This document shows, piece after piece, positions 1-11,300 of a stretch of DNA of 21,528 bases. The stretch lies in assembly GCA_900893395.1 (NCBI GenBank), contig CAAHFI011200444.1:1-21528 (forward strand), in the 5' to 3' direction. The notes beneath the pieces were generated by a model. That model did not search any database. It worked only from the letters and a program-made list of their open reading frames with translations, and was not told the origin of the DNA. Every line of letters starts with the position of its first letter. Positions within the stretch are counted from its first letter, which is position 1. Origin of the DNA: Euglena gracilis. Its lineage: Eukaryota; Euglenozoa; Euglenophyceae; Euglenales; Euglenaceae. A program made the position numbers and the translations under genes.

Positions 1-140
1 GGCCGAAAAATGACGTTTTGGGGGCGTCCGTTACTCCGGTGCTATTTTGCGCCTCCCGGCGGTAACGCTGCGTTTACGCACGCCCACCGCCCGCAAATTT
101 GTGCCTGTCTGCTCGGCACCCTTCGCAACTATCAGATAAA

Positions 141-324
141 GGATCGCCGACCTCTAGCCGGGGCAGACCGCTCGTTTTTGAGTGCCGGCGCCGCCGATTT
201 CGGCCGAAAATGACCGAAAAATGACGTTTTTGGGGGCGTCCGGGTCGGCTAACCGCTGCGTTTTTACGCACGCCCACCGCCCCAAATTGTGCCTGCTGCT
301 CGGCACCCTGCAACTATGAATAAA
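141..324 (+). repeat. Short monomer (184 bp) with internal loss
   Basis: Around 241-250 the stretch from GGGGGCGTCC to TAACCGCTGCG is contracted. The usual CGTTACTCCGGTGC...CCCGGGCGG part is replaced by GGGTCGGC, a net loss of about 25 bp. Further single-base losses follow in the C-rich part near 283-311. It lies within the first, poorest part of the window, so it may be a sequence-quality effect at a contig or read end and not a true variant. Confidence 0.75.
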
Positions 325-750
325 GGATCGCCGACCTCTAGCCGGGGCAGACCGCTCGTTTTTGGAGTGCCGGCGCCGCCGATTTCGGCCGAAAATGACC
401 GAAAAATGACGTTTTTGGGGGGTCCGTTTACTGGTTCGCGTGCTATTTTGCGCCTCCCGGGCGGTAACCGCTGCGTTTTACGCACGCCCACCGCCCGCAA
501 ATTTGTGCCTGTCTGCTCGCACCTTCGCAACTATGATATAAAGGATCGCCGACCTCTAGCCGGGGCAGACCGCTCGTTTTTGGAGTGCCGGCGCCGATTT
601 CGGCCGAAAATGACCGAAAAATGACGTTTTGGGGCGTCCGTTACTCGGTGCTATTTTGCGCCTCCCGGGCGGTAACCGCTGCGTTTTACGCACGCCCACC
701 GCCCGCAAATTTGTGCCTGTCTGCTCGGCACCCTTCGCAACTATCATAAA

Positions 751-945
751 GGATCGCCGACCTCTAGCCGGGGCAGACCGCTCGTTTTTGGAGTGCCGGC
801 GCCGCCGATTTCGGCCGAAAATGACCGAAAAATGACGTTTTTGGGGCGTCCGTTACTCCGGTATTTTGCCGCTGCGTTTTACGCACGCCCACCGCCCGCA
901 AATTTGTGCCTGTCTGCTCGGCACCCTTCGCAACTATGATAAAAA
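751..945 (+). repeat. Short monomer (195 bp) lacking the CCCGGG/GCGGT region
   Basis: Near 858-872 the sequence reads CTCCGGTATTTTGCCGCTGCG. The GCT after CCGGT and about 17 bp containing CTCCCGGGCGGTAA are missing, which removes the CCCGGG and GCGGTAACCGC palindromes. The rest of the copy is canonical apart from a lost C near 989 in the following unit. It may be a slippage deletion between GC-rich segments or a read error. Confidence 0.75.
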
Positions 946-3900
946 GGATCGCCGACCTCTAGCCGGGGCAGACCGCTCGTTTTTGGAGTGCGGCGCCGCC
1001 GATTTCGGCCGAAAATGACCGAAAAATGACGTTTTGGGGCGTCCGTTACTCGGTGCTATTTTGCGCCTCCCGGGCGGTAACCGCTGCGTTTTACGCACGC
1101 CCACCGCCCGCAAATTTGTGCCTGTCTGCTCGGCACCCTTCGCAACTATGATAAAAGGATCGCCGACCTCTAGCCGGGGCAGACCGCTCGTTTTTGGAGT
1201 GCCGGCGCCGCCGATTTCGGCCGAAAATGACCGAAAAATGACGTTTTTGGGGTCCGTTACTCCGGTGCTATTTTGCGCCTCCCGGGCGGTAACCGCTGCG
1301 TTTTACGCACGCCCGCCGCAAATTTGTGCCTGTCTGCTCGGCACCCTTCGCAACTATGATATAAAGGATCGCCGACCTCTAGCCGGGGCAGACCGCTCGT
1401 TTTTGGAGTGCCGGCGCCGCCGATTTCGGCCGAAAATGACCGAAAAATGACGTTTTGGGGCGTCCGTTACTCCGGTGCTATTTTGCGCCTCCCGGGCGGT
1501 AACCGCTGCGTTTTACGCACGCCCACCGCCCGCAAATTTGTGCCTTCTGCTCGGCACCCTTCGCAACTATGATATAAAGGATCGCCGACCTCTAGCCGGG
1601 CAGACTCGTTTTTGGAGTGCGCGCCGATTTCGGCCGAAAATGACCGAAAAATGACGTTTTTGGGGCGTCCGTTACTCCGGTGCTATTTTGCGCCTCCCGG
1701 GCGGTAACCGCTGCGTTTTACGCACGCCCACCGCCCGCAAATTTGTGCCTGTCTGCTCGGCACCCTTCGCAACTATGATAAAGGATCGCCGACCTCTAGC
1801 CGGGCAGACCGCTCGTTTTTGGAGTGCCGGCGCCGCCGATTTCGGCCGAAAATGACCGAAAAATGACGTTTTGGGGCGTCCGTTACTCCGGTGCTATTTT
1901 GCGCCTCCCGGGCGGTAACCGCTGCGTTTTACGCACGCCCACCGCCCGCAAATTTGTGCCTGTCTGCTCGGCACCCTTCGCAACTATGATATAAAGGATC
2001 GCCGACCTCTAGCCGGGCAGACCGCTCGTTTTTGGAGTGCCGGCGCGCCGATTTCGGCCGAAAATGACCGAAAAATGACGTTTTTGGGGCGTCCGTTACT
2101 CCGGTGCTATTTTGCGCCTCCGGGCGGTAACCGCTGCGTTTTACGCACGCCCACCGCCCGCAAATTTGTGCCTGTCTGCTCGGCACCTTCGCAACTATGA
2201 TAAAGGATCGCCGACCTCTAGCCGGGGCAGACCGCTCGTTTTTGGAGTGCCGGCGCGCCGATTTCGGCCGAAAATGACCGAAAAATGACGTTTTGGGGCG
2301 TCCGTTACTCCGGTGCTATTTTGCGCCTCCCGGGCGGTAACCGCTGCGTTTTACGCACGCCCACCGCCCGCAAATTTGTGCCTGTCTGCTCGGCACCCTT
2401 CGCAACTATGAATAAAAGGATCGCCGACCTCTAGCCGGGCAGACCGCTCGTTTTTGGAGTGCCGGCGCCGCCGATTTCGGCCGAAAATGACCGAAAAATG
2501 ACGTTTTTGGGGCGTCCGTTACTCCGGTGCTATTTTGCGCCTCCCGGGCGGTAACCGCTGCGTTTTACGCACGCCCACCGCCCGCAAATTTGTGCCTGTC
2601 TGCTCACCCTTCGCAACTATATATAAAGGATCGCCGACCTCTAGCCGGGGCAGACCGCTCGTTTTTGGAGCCGGCCCGCCGATTTCGGCCGAAAATGACC
2701 GAAAAATGACGTTTTTGGGGCGTCCGTTACTCCGGTGCTATTTTGCGCCTCCCGGGCGGTAACCGCTGCGTTTTACGCACGCCCACCGCCCGCAAATTTG
2801 TGCCTGTCTGCTCGGCACCCTTCGCAACTATCATATAAAGGATCGCCGACCTCTAGCCGGGGCAGACCGCTCGTTTTTGAGTGCCGGCGCCGCCGATTTC
2901 GGCCGAAAATGACCGAAAAATGACGTTTTTGGGGGCGTCCGTTACTCCGGTGCTATTTTGCGCCTCCCGGGCGGTAACCGCTGCGTTTTACGCACGCCCA
3001 CCGCCCGCAAATTTGTGCCTGTCTGCTCGCACCCTTCGCAACTATCAGATAAAGGATCGCCGACCTCTAGCCGGGAGACCGCTCGTTTTTGGAGTGCCGG
3101 CCGCCGATTTCGGCCGAAAATGACCGAAAAATGACGTTTTTGGGGCGTCCGTTACTCCGGTGCTATTTTGCGCCTCCCGGGCGGTAACCGCTGCGTTTTA
3201 CGCACGCCCACCGCCCGCAAATTTGTGCCTGTCTGCTCGGCACCTTCGCAACTATCAGATAAAGGATCGCCGACCTCTAGCCGGGGCAGACCGCTCGTTT
3301 TTGGAGTGCCGGCGCCGCCGATTTCGGCCGAAAATGACCGAAAAATGACGTTTTTGGGGCGTCCGTTACTCCGGTGCTATTTTGCGCCTCCCGGGCGGTA
3401 ACCGCTGCGTTTTACGCACGCCCACCGCAAATTTGTGCCTGTCTGCTCGGCACCCTTCGCAACTATGATATAAAATCGCCGACCTCTAGCCGGGGCAGAC
3501 CGCTCGTTTTTGGAGTGCCGGCGCCGCCGATTTCGGCCGAAAATGACCGAAAAATGACGTTTTTGGGGCGTCCGTTACTCCGGTGCTATTTTGCGCCTCC
3601 CGGGCGGTAACCGCTGCGTTTTACGCACGCCCACCGCCCGCAAATTTGTGCCTGTCTGCTCGGCACCCTTCGCAACTATGATATAAAGGATCGCCGACCT
3701 CTAGCCGGGCAGACCGCTCGTTTTTGGAGTGCCGGCGCCGCCGATTTCGGCCGAAAATGACCGAAAAAATGACGTTTTTGGGGCGTCCGTTACTCCGGTG
3801 CTATTTTGCGCCTCCCGGGCGGTAACCGCTGCGTTTTACGCACGCCCGCCCGCAAATTTGTGCCTGTCTGCTCGGCACCCTTCGCAACTATGATATAAAG

Positions 3901-6010
3901 GATCGCCGACCTCTAGCCGGGCAGACCGCTCGTTTTTGGAGTGCCGGCGCCGCCGATTTCGGCCGAAAATGACCGAAAATGACGTTTTTGGGGTCCGTTA
4001 CTCCGGTGCTATTTTGCGCCTCCCGGGCGGTAACCGCTGCGTTTTACGCACGCCCACCGCCCGCAAATTTGTGCCTCTGCTCGGCACCCTTCGCAACTAT
4101 CAGATAAAGGATCGCCGACCTCTAGCCGGGGCAGACCGCTCGTTTTTGGAGTGCCGGCGCCGCCGATTTCGGCCGAAAATGACCGAAAAATGACGTTTTT
4201 GGGGCGTCCGTTACTCCGGTGCTATTTTGCGCCTCCCGGGCGGTAACCGCTGCGTTTTACGCACGCCCACCGCCCGCAAATTTGTGCCTGTCTGCTCGGC
4301 ACCCTTCGCAACTATGATATAAAGGATCGCCGACCTCTAGCCGGGGCAGACCGCTCGTTTTTGGAGTGCCGCGCCGATTTCGGCCGAAAATGACCGAAAA
4401 ATGACGTTTTTGGGGCGTCCGTTACTCCGGTGCTATTTTGCGCCTCCCGGGCGGTAACCGCTGCGTTTTACGCACGCCCACCGCCCGCAAATTTGTGCTG
4501 CTCGGCACCCTTCGCAACTATGATATAAAGGATCGCCGACCTCTAGCCGGGCAGACCGCTCGTTTTTGGAGTGCCGGCGCCGCCGATTTCGGCCGAAAAT
4601 GACCGAAAAATGACGTTTTGGGGCGTCCGTTACTCCGGTGCTATTTTGCGCCTCCCGGGCGGTAACCGCTGCGTTTTACGCACGCCCACCGCCCGCAAAT
4701 TTGTGCCTGTCTGCTCGGCACCCTTCGCAAACTATATAAAGGATCGCCGACCTCTAGCCGGGGCAGACCGCTCGTTTTTGGAGCCGGCGCCGCCGATTTC
4801 GGCCGAAAATGACCGAAAAATGACGTTTTTGGGGCGTCCGTTACTCCGGTGCTATTTTGCGCCTCCCGGGCGGTAACCGCTGCGTTTTACGCACGCCCAC
4901 CGCCCGCAAATTTGTGCCTGTCTGCTCGGCACCCTTCGCAACTATGATATAAAGGATCGCCGACCTCTAGCCGGGGCAGACCGCTCGTTTTTGGAGTGCC
5001 GGCGCCGCCGATTTCGGCCGAAAATGACCGAAAAATGACGTTTTTGGGGCGTCCGTTACTCCGGTGCTATTTTGCGCCTCCCGGGCGGTAACCGCTGCGT
5101 TTTACGCACGCCCACCGCCCGCAAATTTGTGCCTGTCTGCTCGGCACCCTTCGCAACTATGATATAAAGGATCGCCGACCTCTAGCCGGGGCAGACCGCT
5201 CGTTTTTGGAGTGCCGGCGCCGCCGATTTCGGCCGAAAATGACCGAAAAATGACGTTTTTGGGGCGTCCGTTACTCCGGTGCTATTTTGCGCCTCCCGGG
5301 CGGTAACCGCTGCGTTTTACGCACGCCACCGCCCGCAAATTTGTGCCTGTCTGCTCGGCACCTTCGCAACTATGAATAAAGGATCGCCGACCTCTAGCCG
5401 GGGCAGACCGCTCGTTTTTGGAGTGCCGGCGCCGCCGATTTCGGCCGAAAATGACCGAAAAATGACGTTTTTGGGGCGTCCGTTACTCCGGTGCTATTTT
5501 GCGCCTCCCGGGCGGTAACCGCTGCGTTTTACGCACGCCCACGCCCGCAAATTTGTGCCTGTCTGCTCGGCACCCTTCGCAACTATGATAAAGGATCGCC
5601 GACCTCTAGCCGGGGCAGACCGCTCGTTTTTGGAGTGCCGGCGCCGCCGATTTCGGCCGAAAATGACCGAAAAATGACGTTTTTGGGGCGTCCGTTACTC
5701 CGGTGCTATTTTGCGCCTCCCGGGCGGTAACCGCTGCGTTTTACGCACGCCCACCGCCCGCAAATTTGTGCCTGTCTGCTCGGCACCCTTCGCAACTATG
5801 AATAAAGGATCGCCGACCTCTAGCCGGGGCAGACCGCTCGTTTTTGGAGTGCCGGCGCCGCCGATTTCGGCCGAAAATGACCGAAAAATGACGTTTTTGG
5901 GGCGTCCGTTACTCCGGTGCTATTTTGCGCCTCCCGGGCGGTAACCGCTGCGTTTTACGCACGCCCACCGCCCGCAAATTTGTGCCTGTCTGCTCGGCAC
6001 CCTTCGCAAC

Positions 6011-6020
6011 TATATAAAGG
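6011..6020 (+). promoter_or_regulatory. TATA-like element in the short-linker monomers
   Basis: With the ATAAA linker, CAACTAT plus linker reads TATATAAAGG. The same string occurs at 16001-16010, 17071-17080 and 18521-18530, and in the copies starting at 4741, 15215 and 18955. It matches a generic eukaryotic TATA box and loosely resembles the TATATA-A-GGG initiator of plant Pol I promoters, without the longer G run. Most other monomers carry weaker TATAAA or GATAAA versions. No initiator, Pol III box B or transcript evidence can be seen, so promoter activity is only a possibility. Confidence 0.2.
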
Positions 6021-8206
6021 ATCGCCGACCTCTAGCCGGGGCAGACCGCTCGTTTTTGGAGTGCCGGCGCCGCCGATTTCGGCCGAAAATGACCGAAAAA
6101 TGACGTTTTTGGGGCGTCCGTTACTCCGGTGCTATTTTGCGCCTCCCGGGCGGTAACCGCTGCGTTTTACGCACGCCCACCGCCCGCAAATTTGTGCCTG
6201 TCTGCTCGGCACCCTTCGCAACTATGATAAAAGGATCGCCGACCTCTAGCCGGGGCAGACCGCTCGTTTTTGGAGTGCCGGCGCCGCCGATTTCGGCCGA
6301 AAATGACCGAAAAATGACGTTTTTGGGGCGTCCGTTACTCCGGTGCTATTTTGCGCCTCCCGGGCGGTAACCGCTGCGTTTTACGCACGCCCACCGCCCG
6401 CAAATTTGTGCCTGTCTGCTCGGCACCCTTCGCAACTATGATAAAAGGATCGCCGACCTCTAGCCGGGGCAGACCGCTCGTTTTTGGAGTGCCGGCGCCG
6501 CCGATTTCGGCCGAAAATGACCGAAAAATGACGTTTTTGGGGCGTCCGTTACTCCGGTGCTATTTTGCGCCTCCCGGGCGGTAACCGCTGCGTTTTACGC
6601 ACGCCCACCGCCCGCAAATTTGTGCCTGTCTGCTCGGCACCCTTCGCAACTATGATAAAAGGATCGCCGACCTCTAGCCGGGGCAGACCGCTCGTTTTTG
6701 GAGTGCCGGCGCCGCCGATTTCGGCCGAAAATGACCGAAAAATGACGTTTTTGGGGCGTCCGTTACTCCGGTGCTATTTTGCGCCTCCCGGGCGGTAACC
6801 GCTGCGTTTTACGCACGCCCACCGCCCGCAAATTTGTGCCTGTCTGCTCGGCACCCTTCGCAACTATGATATAAAGGATCGCCGACCTCTAGCCGGGGCA
6901 GACCGCTCGTTTTTGGAGTGCCGGCGCCGCCGATTTCGGCCGAAAATGACCGAAAAATGACGTTTTTGGGGCGTCCGTTACTCCGGTGCTATTTTGCGCC
7001 TCCCGGGCGGTAACCGCTGCGTTTTACGCACGCCCACCGCCCGCAAATTTGTGCCTGTCTGCTCGGCACCCTTCGCAACTATGATAAAGGATCGCCGACC
7101 TCTAGCCGGGGCAGACCGCTCGTTTTTGGAGTGCCGGCGCCGCCGATTTCGGCCGAAAATGACCGAAAAATGACGTTTTTGGGGCGTCCGTTACTCCGGT
7201 GCTATTTTGCGCCTCCCGGGCGGTAACCGCTGCGTTTTACGCACGCCCACCGCCCGCAAATTTGTGCCTGTCTGCTCGGCACCCTTCGCAACTATGATAA
7301 AAGGATCGCCGACCTCTAGCCGGGGCAGACCGCTCGTTTTTGGAGTGCCGGCGCCGCCGATTTCGGCCGAAAATGACCGAAAAATGACGTTTTTGGGGCG
7401 TCCGTTACTCCGGTGCTATTTTGCGCCTCCCGGGCGGTAACCGCTGCGTTTTACGCACGCCCACCGCCCGCAAATTTGTGCCTGTCTGCTCGGCACCCTT
7501 CGCAACTATGATAAAGGATCGCCGACCTCTAGCCGGGGCAGACCGCTCGTTTTTGGAGTGCCGGCGCCGCCGATTTCGGCCGAAAATGACCGAAAAATGA
7601 CGTTTTTGGGGCGTCCGTTACTCCGGTGCTATTTTGCGCCTCCCGGGCGGTAACCGCTGCGTTTTACGCACGCCCACCGCCCGCAAATTTGTGCCTGTCT
7701 GCTCGGCACCCTTCGCAACTATGATATAAAGGATCGCCGACCTCTAGCCGGGGCAGACCGCTCGTTTTTGGAGTGCCGGCGCCGCCGATTTCGGCCGAAA
7801 ATGACCGAAAAATGACGTTTTTGGGGCGTCCGTTACTCCGGTGCTATTTTGCGCCTCCCGGGCGGTAACCGCTGCGTTTTACGCACGCCCACCGCCCGCA
7901 AATTTGTGCCTGTCTGCTCGGCACCCTTCGCAACTATGATATAAAGGATCGCCGACCTCTAGCCGGGGCAGACCGCTCGTTTTTGGAGTGCCGGCGCCGC
8001 CGATTTCGGCCGAAAATGACCGAAAAATGACGTTTTTGGGGCGTCCGTTACTCCGGTGCTATTTTGCGCCTCCCGGGCGGTAACCGCTGCGTTTTACGCA
8101 CGCCCACCGCCCGCAAATTTGTGCCTGTCTGCTCGGCACCCTTCGCAACTATCAGATAAAGGATCGCCGACCTCTAGCCGGGGCAGACCGCTCGTTTTTG
8201 GAGTGC

Positions 8207-8230
8207 CGGCGCCGCCGATTTCGGCCGAAA
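8207..8230. repeat. Paired palindromes CGGCGCCG and TTTCGGCCGAAA (reference copy)
   Basis: Two perfect inverted repeats lie 4 bp apart: 8-bp CGGCGCCG (8207-8214) and 12-bp TTTCGGCCGAAA (8219-8230). They recur in almost every monomer. The 12-bp palindrome is intact in nearly all copies, while the CGGCGCCG element is the part most often damaged in the ragged zones. Perfect dyads of this size could bind a dimeric protein or form small hairpins. No known factor site is assigned. Confidence 0.8.
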
Positions 8231-8245
8231 ATGACCGAAAAATGA
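8225..8245 (+). repeat. Internal 10/11-bp tandem duplication (reference copy)
   Basis: CCGAAAATGA is followed immediately by CCGAAAAATGA, a near-perfect direct repeat differing by one A. It overlaps the right arm of the TTTCGGCCGAAA palindrome and runs into TGACGT. This suggests a small internal duplication in the ancestor of the monomer. It is present in essentially all copies; the last A-run sometimes shows one base more or less (for example near 3766, 3979 and 21380). Confidence 0.8.
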
Positions 8246-8291
8246 CGTTTTTGGGGCGTCCGTTACTCCGGTGCTATTTTGCGCCTCCCGG

Positions 8292-8315
8292 GCGGTAACC
8301 GCTGCGTTTTACGCA
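8292..8315. repeat. Adjacent short inverted repeats GCGGT-A-ACCGC and TGCGT-TTT-ACGCA
   Basis: Two abutting dyads are found in the reference copy: GCGGT/ACCGC with a one-base centre (8292-8302) and TGCGT/ACGCA with a TTT loop (8303-8315). They follow CCCGGG (8287-8292). They are conserved in nearly every monomer except those with internal losses (751-945 and 141-324). If transcribed, the second could form a weak hairpin. There is no U-tract of the kind expected for a bacterial-type terminator. Confidence 0.75.
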
Positions 8316-8335
8316 CGCCCACCGCCCGCAAATTT

Positions 8336-8354
8336 GTGCCTGTCTGCTCGGCAC
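8336..8354. repeat. Inverted repeat GTGCC-(9)-GGCAC
   Basis: Five-base arms GTGCC and GGCAC flank TGTCTGCTC in the reference monomer. The arrangement is repeated throughout the array. It has weak stem potential and no downstream T-run, so it is recorded as sequence symmetry and not as a terminator. Confidence 0.6.
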
Positions 8355-8367
8355 CCTTCGCAACTAT

Positions 8368-8375
8368 GATATAAA
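8368..8375 (+). repeat. Hypervariable AT-rich linker (reference position)
   Basis: In every copy, the 5-8 bp between the invariant CAACTAT and GGATCG is where length differences between core monomers sit. Hand count over the window: GATATAAA 37, GATAAA 22, GAATAAA 10, GATAAAA 8, CAGATAAA 7, ATAAA 7, AGATAAA 2, CATAAA 2 and six singletons. All end in A-runs and differ by TA, GA or A units, as expected of slippage at a tiny TA/A microsatellite. Because the forms recur in clean core copies, most of them are likely real. Confidence 0.85.
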
Positions 8376-11300
8376 GGATCGCCGACCTCTAGCCGGGGCA
8401 GACCGCTCGTTTTTGGAGTGCCGGCGCCGCCGATTTCGGCCGAAAATGACCGAAAAATGACGTTTTTGGGGCGTCCGTTACTCCGGTGCTATTTTGCGCC
8501 TCCCGGGCGGTAACCGCTGCGTTTTACGCACGCCCACCGCCCGCAAATTTGTGCCTGTCTGCTCGGCACCCTTCGCAACTATGATATAAAGGATCGCCGA
8601 CCTCTAGCCGGGGCAGACCGCTCGTTTTTGGAGTGCCGGCGCCGCCGATTTCGGCCGAAAATGACCGAAAAATGACGTTTTTGGGGCGTCCGTTACTCCG
8701 GTGCTATTTTGCGCCTCCCGGGCGGTAACCGCTGCGTTTTACGCACGCCCACCGCCCGCAAATTTGTGCCTGTCTGCTCGGCACCCTTCGCAACTATGAT
8801 AAAAGGATCGCCGACCTCTAGCCGGGGCAGACCGCTCGTTTTTGGAGTGCCGGCGCCGCCGATTTCGGCCGAAAATGACCGAAAAATGACGTTTTTGGGG
8901 CGTCCGTTACTCCGGTGCTATTTTGCGCCTCCCGGGCGGTAACCGCTGCGTTTTACGCACGCCCACCGCCCGCAAATTTGTGCCTGTCTGCTCGGCACCC
9001 TTCGCAACTATGATATAAAGGATCGCCGACCTCTAGCCGGGGCAGACCGCTCGTTTTTGGAGTGCCGGCGCCGCCGATTTCGGCCGAAAATGACCGAAAA
9101 ATGACGTTTTTGGGGCGTCCGTTACTCCGGTGCTATTTTGCGCCTCCCGGGCGGTAACCGCTGCGTTTTACGCACGCCCACCGCCCGCAAATTTGTGCCT
9201 GTCTGCTCGGCACCCTTCGCAACTATGATATAAAGGATCGCCGACCTCTAGCCGGGGCAGACCGCTCGTTTTTGGAGTGCCGGCGCCGCCGATTTCGGCC
9301 GAAAATGACCGAAAAATGACGTTTTTGGGGCGTCCGTTACTCCGGTGCTATTTTGCGCCTCCCGGGCGGTAACCGCTGCGTTTTACGCACGCCCACCGCC
9401 CGCAAATTTGTGCCTGTCTGCTCGGCACCCTTCGCAACTATGATATAAAGGATCGCCGACCTCTAGCCGGGGCAGACCGCTCGTTTTTGGAGTGCCGGCG
9501 CCGCCGATTTCGGCCGAAAATGACCGAAAAATGACGTTTTGGGGCGTCCGTTACTCCGGTGCTATTTTGCGCCTCCCGGGCGGTAACCGCTGCGTTTTAC
9601 GCACGCCCACCGCCCGCAAATTTGTGCCTGTCTGCTCGGCACCCTTCGCAACTATGATAAAGGATCGCCGACCTCTAGCCGGGGCAGACCGCTCGTTTTT
9701 GGAGTGCCGGCGCCGCCGATTTCGGCCGAAAATGACCGAAAAATGACGTTTTTGGGGCGTCCGTTACTCCGGTGCTATTTTGCGCCTCCCGGGCGGTAAC
9801 CGCTGCGTTTTACGCACGCCCACCGCCCGCAAATTTGTGCCTGTCTGCTCGGCACCCTTCGCAACTATGATAAAGGATCGCCGACCTCTAGCCGGGGCAG
9901 ACCGCTCGTTTTTGGAGTGCCGGCGCCGCCGATTTCGGCCGAAAATGACCGAAAAATGACGTTTTTGGGGCGTCCGTTACTCCGGTGCTATTTTGCGCCT
10001 CCCGGGCGGTAACCGCTGCGTTTTACGCACGCCCACCGCCCGCAAATTTGTGCCTGTCTGCTCGGCACCCTTCGCAACTATGATATAAAGGATCGCCGAC
10101 CTCTAGCCGGGGCAGACCGCTCGTTTTTGGAGTGCCGGCGCCGCCGATTTCGGCCGAAAATGACCGAAAAATGACGTTTTTGGGGCGTCCGTTACTCCGG
10201 TGCTATTTTGCGCCTCCCGGGCGGTAACCGCTGCGTTTTACGCACGCCCACCGCCCGCAAATTTGTGCCTGTCTGCTCGGCACCCTTCGCAACTATGATA
10301 AAGGATCGCCGACCTCTAGCCGGGGCAGACCGCTCGTTTTTGGAGTGCCGGCGCCGCCGATTTCGGCCGAAAATGACCGAAAAATGACGTTTTTGGGGCG
10401 TCCGTTACTCCGGTGCTATTTTGCGCCTCCCGGGCGGTAACCGCTGCGTTTTACGCACGCCCACCGCCCGCAAATTTGTGCCTGTCTGCTCGGCACCCTT
10501 CGCAACTATGATATAAAGGATCGCCGACCTCTAGCCGGGGCAGACCGCTCGTTTTTGGAGTGCCGGCGCCGCCGATTTCGGCCGAAAATGACCGAAAAAT
10601 GACGTTTTTGGGGCGTCCGTTACTCCGGTGCTATTTTGCGCCTCCCGGGCGGTAACCGCTGCGTTTTACGCACGCCCACCGCCCGCAAATTTGTGCCTGT
10701 CTGCTCGGCACCCTTCGCAACTATGATAAAGGATCGCCGACCTCTAGCCGGGGCAGACCGCTCGTTTTTGGAGTGCCGGCGCCGCCGATTTCGGCCGAAA
10801 ATGACCGAAAAATGACGTTTTTGGGGCGTCCGTTACTCCGGTGCTATTTTGCGCCTCCCGGGCGGTAACCGCTGCGTTTTACGCACGCCCACCGCCCGCA
10901 AATTTGTGCCTGTCTGCTCGGCACCCTTCGCAACTATGATAAAGGATCGCCGACCTCTAGCCGGGGCAGACCGCTCGTTTTTGGAGTGCCGGCGCCGCCG
11001 ATTTCGGCCGAAAATGACCGAAAAATGACGTTTTTGGGGCGTCCGTTACTCCGGTGCTATTTTGCGCCTCCCGGGCGGTAACCGCTGCGTTTTACGCACG
11101 CCCACCGCCCGCAAATTTGTGCCTGTCTGCTCGGCACCCTTCGCAACTATGATAAAGGATCGCCGACCTCTAGCCGGGCAGACCGCTCGTTTTTGGAGTG
11201 CCGGCGCCGCCGATTTCGGCCGAAAATGACCGAAAAATGACGTTTTTGGGGCGTCCGTTACTCCGGTGCTATTTTGCGCCTCCCGGGCGGTAACCGCTGC

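Larger units (their letters stand above)
1..4740 (+). repeat. Left ragged zone of the array (about 22 monomers)
   Basis: Monomer starts are 141, 325, 543, 751, 946, 1157, 1366, 1579, 1783, 1996, 2205, 2418, 2628, 2840, 3054, 3264, 3475, 3688, 3900, 4109, 4324 and 4530. Spacings are mostly 204-215 bp because nearly every copy lacks a few bases. The losses are overwhelmingly one- or two-base contractions at runs: GGGG to GGG after CTCTAGCC, CCC to CC in GGCACCC, TTTTT to TTTT before GGGG, or a C lost from CCGGTG. True substitutions are very rare. Linkers include rare forms seen once or twice (CATAAA, GATAAAAA, GAATAAAA, ATATAAA, CATATAAA). The copy at 3475 lacks the leading GG. The deletion-only pattern resembles uncorrected long-read sequence, though a genuinely less homogenised array edge is also possible. 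No gene is present. Confidence 0.85.
8161..8375 (+). repeat. Reference monomer (215 bp, canonical form)
   Basis: This is a clean copy from the uniform core, chosen to give offsets for the parts of the monomer. In order: GGATCGCCGACCTCTAG start (1-17); GGGG run (20-23); CTCGTTTTTGGAG (31-43); palindrome CGGCGCCG (47-54); palindrome TTTCGGCCGAAA (59-70); near-duplicate CCGAAAATGA / CCGAAAAATGA (65-74, 75-85); TGACGT (83-88) leading into TTTTTGGGG (88-96); CCCGGG (127-132); GCGGT-A-ACCGC (132-142); TGCGT-TTT-ACGCA (143-155); C-rich stretch (156-169); GTGCC...GGCAC (176-194); CAACTAT (201-207); and the variable linker GATATAAA (208-215). By hand count it holds 68 C, 59 G and 27 CpG, which is 59% GC and a CpG observed/expected of about 1.4. 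Among the core monomers, all offsets except the linker are essentially invariant by eye. Confidence 0.95.

Noticed and set aside
8219-8240. CENP-B box
   Set aside because: The TTCG core at TTTCGGCCGAAAATGACC lacks the required downstream CGGG; no other position in the monomer matches the essential bases.
8229-8249. TGACGT as a bZIP/CRE-type regulatory site
   Set aside because: A six-base match repeated by virtue of the satellite is too weak to call as a regulatory element without binding or expression data.
8336-8354. Rho-independent terminator
   Set aside because: The GTGCC/GGCAC stem is only 5 bp with a 9-nt loop and no following T tract.
8161-8375. tRNA- or 5S-derived (Pol III) monomer
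   Set aside because: No box B like GGTTCGANTCC on either strand and no terminal T-run in the right place; no cloverleaf or 5S similarity recognised.
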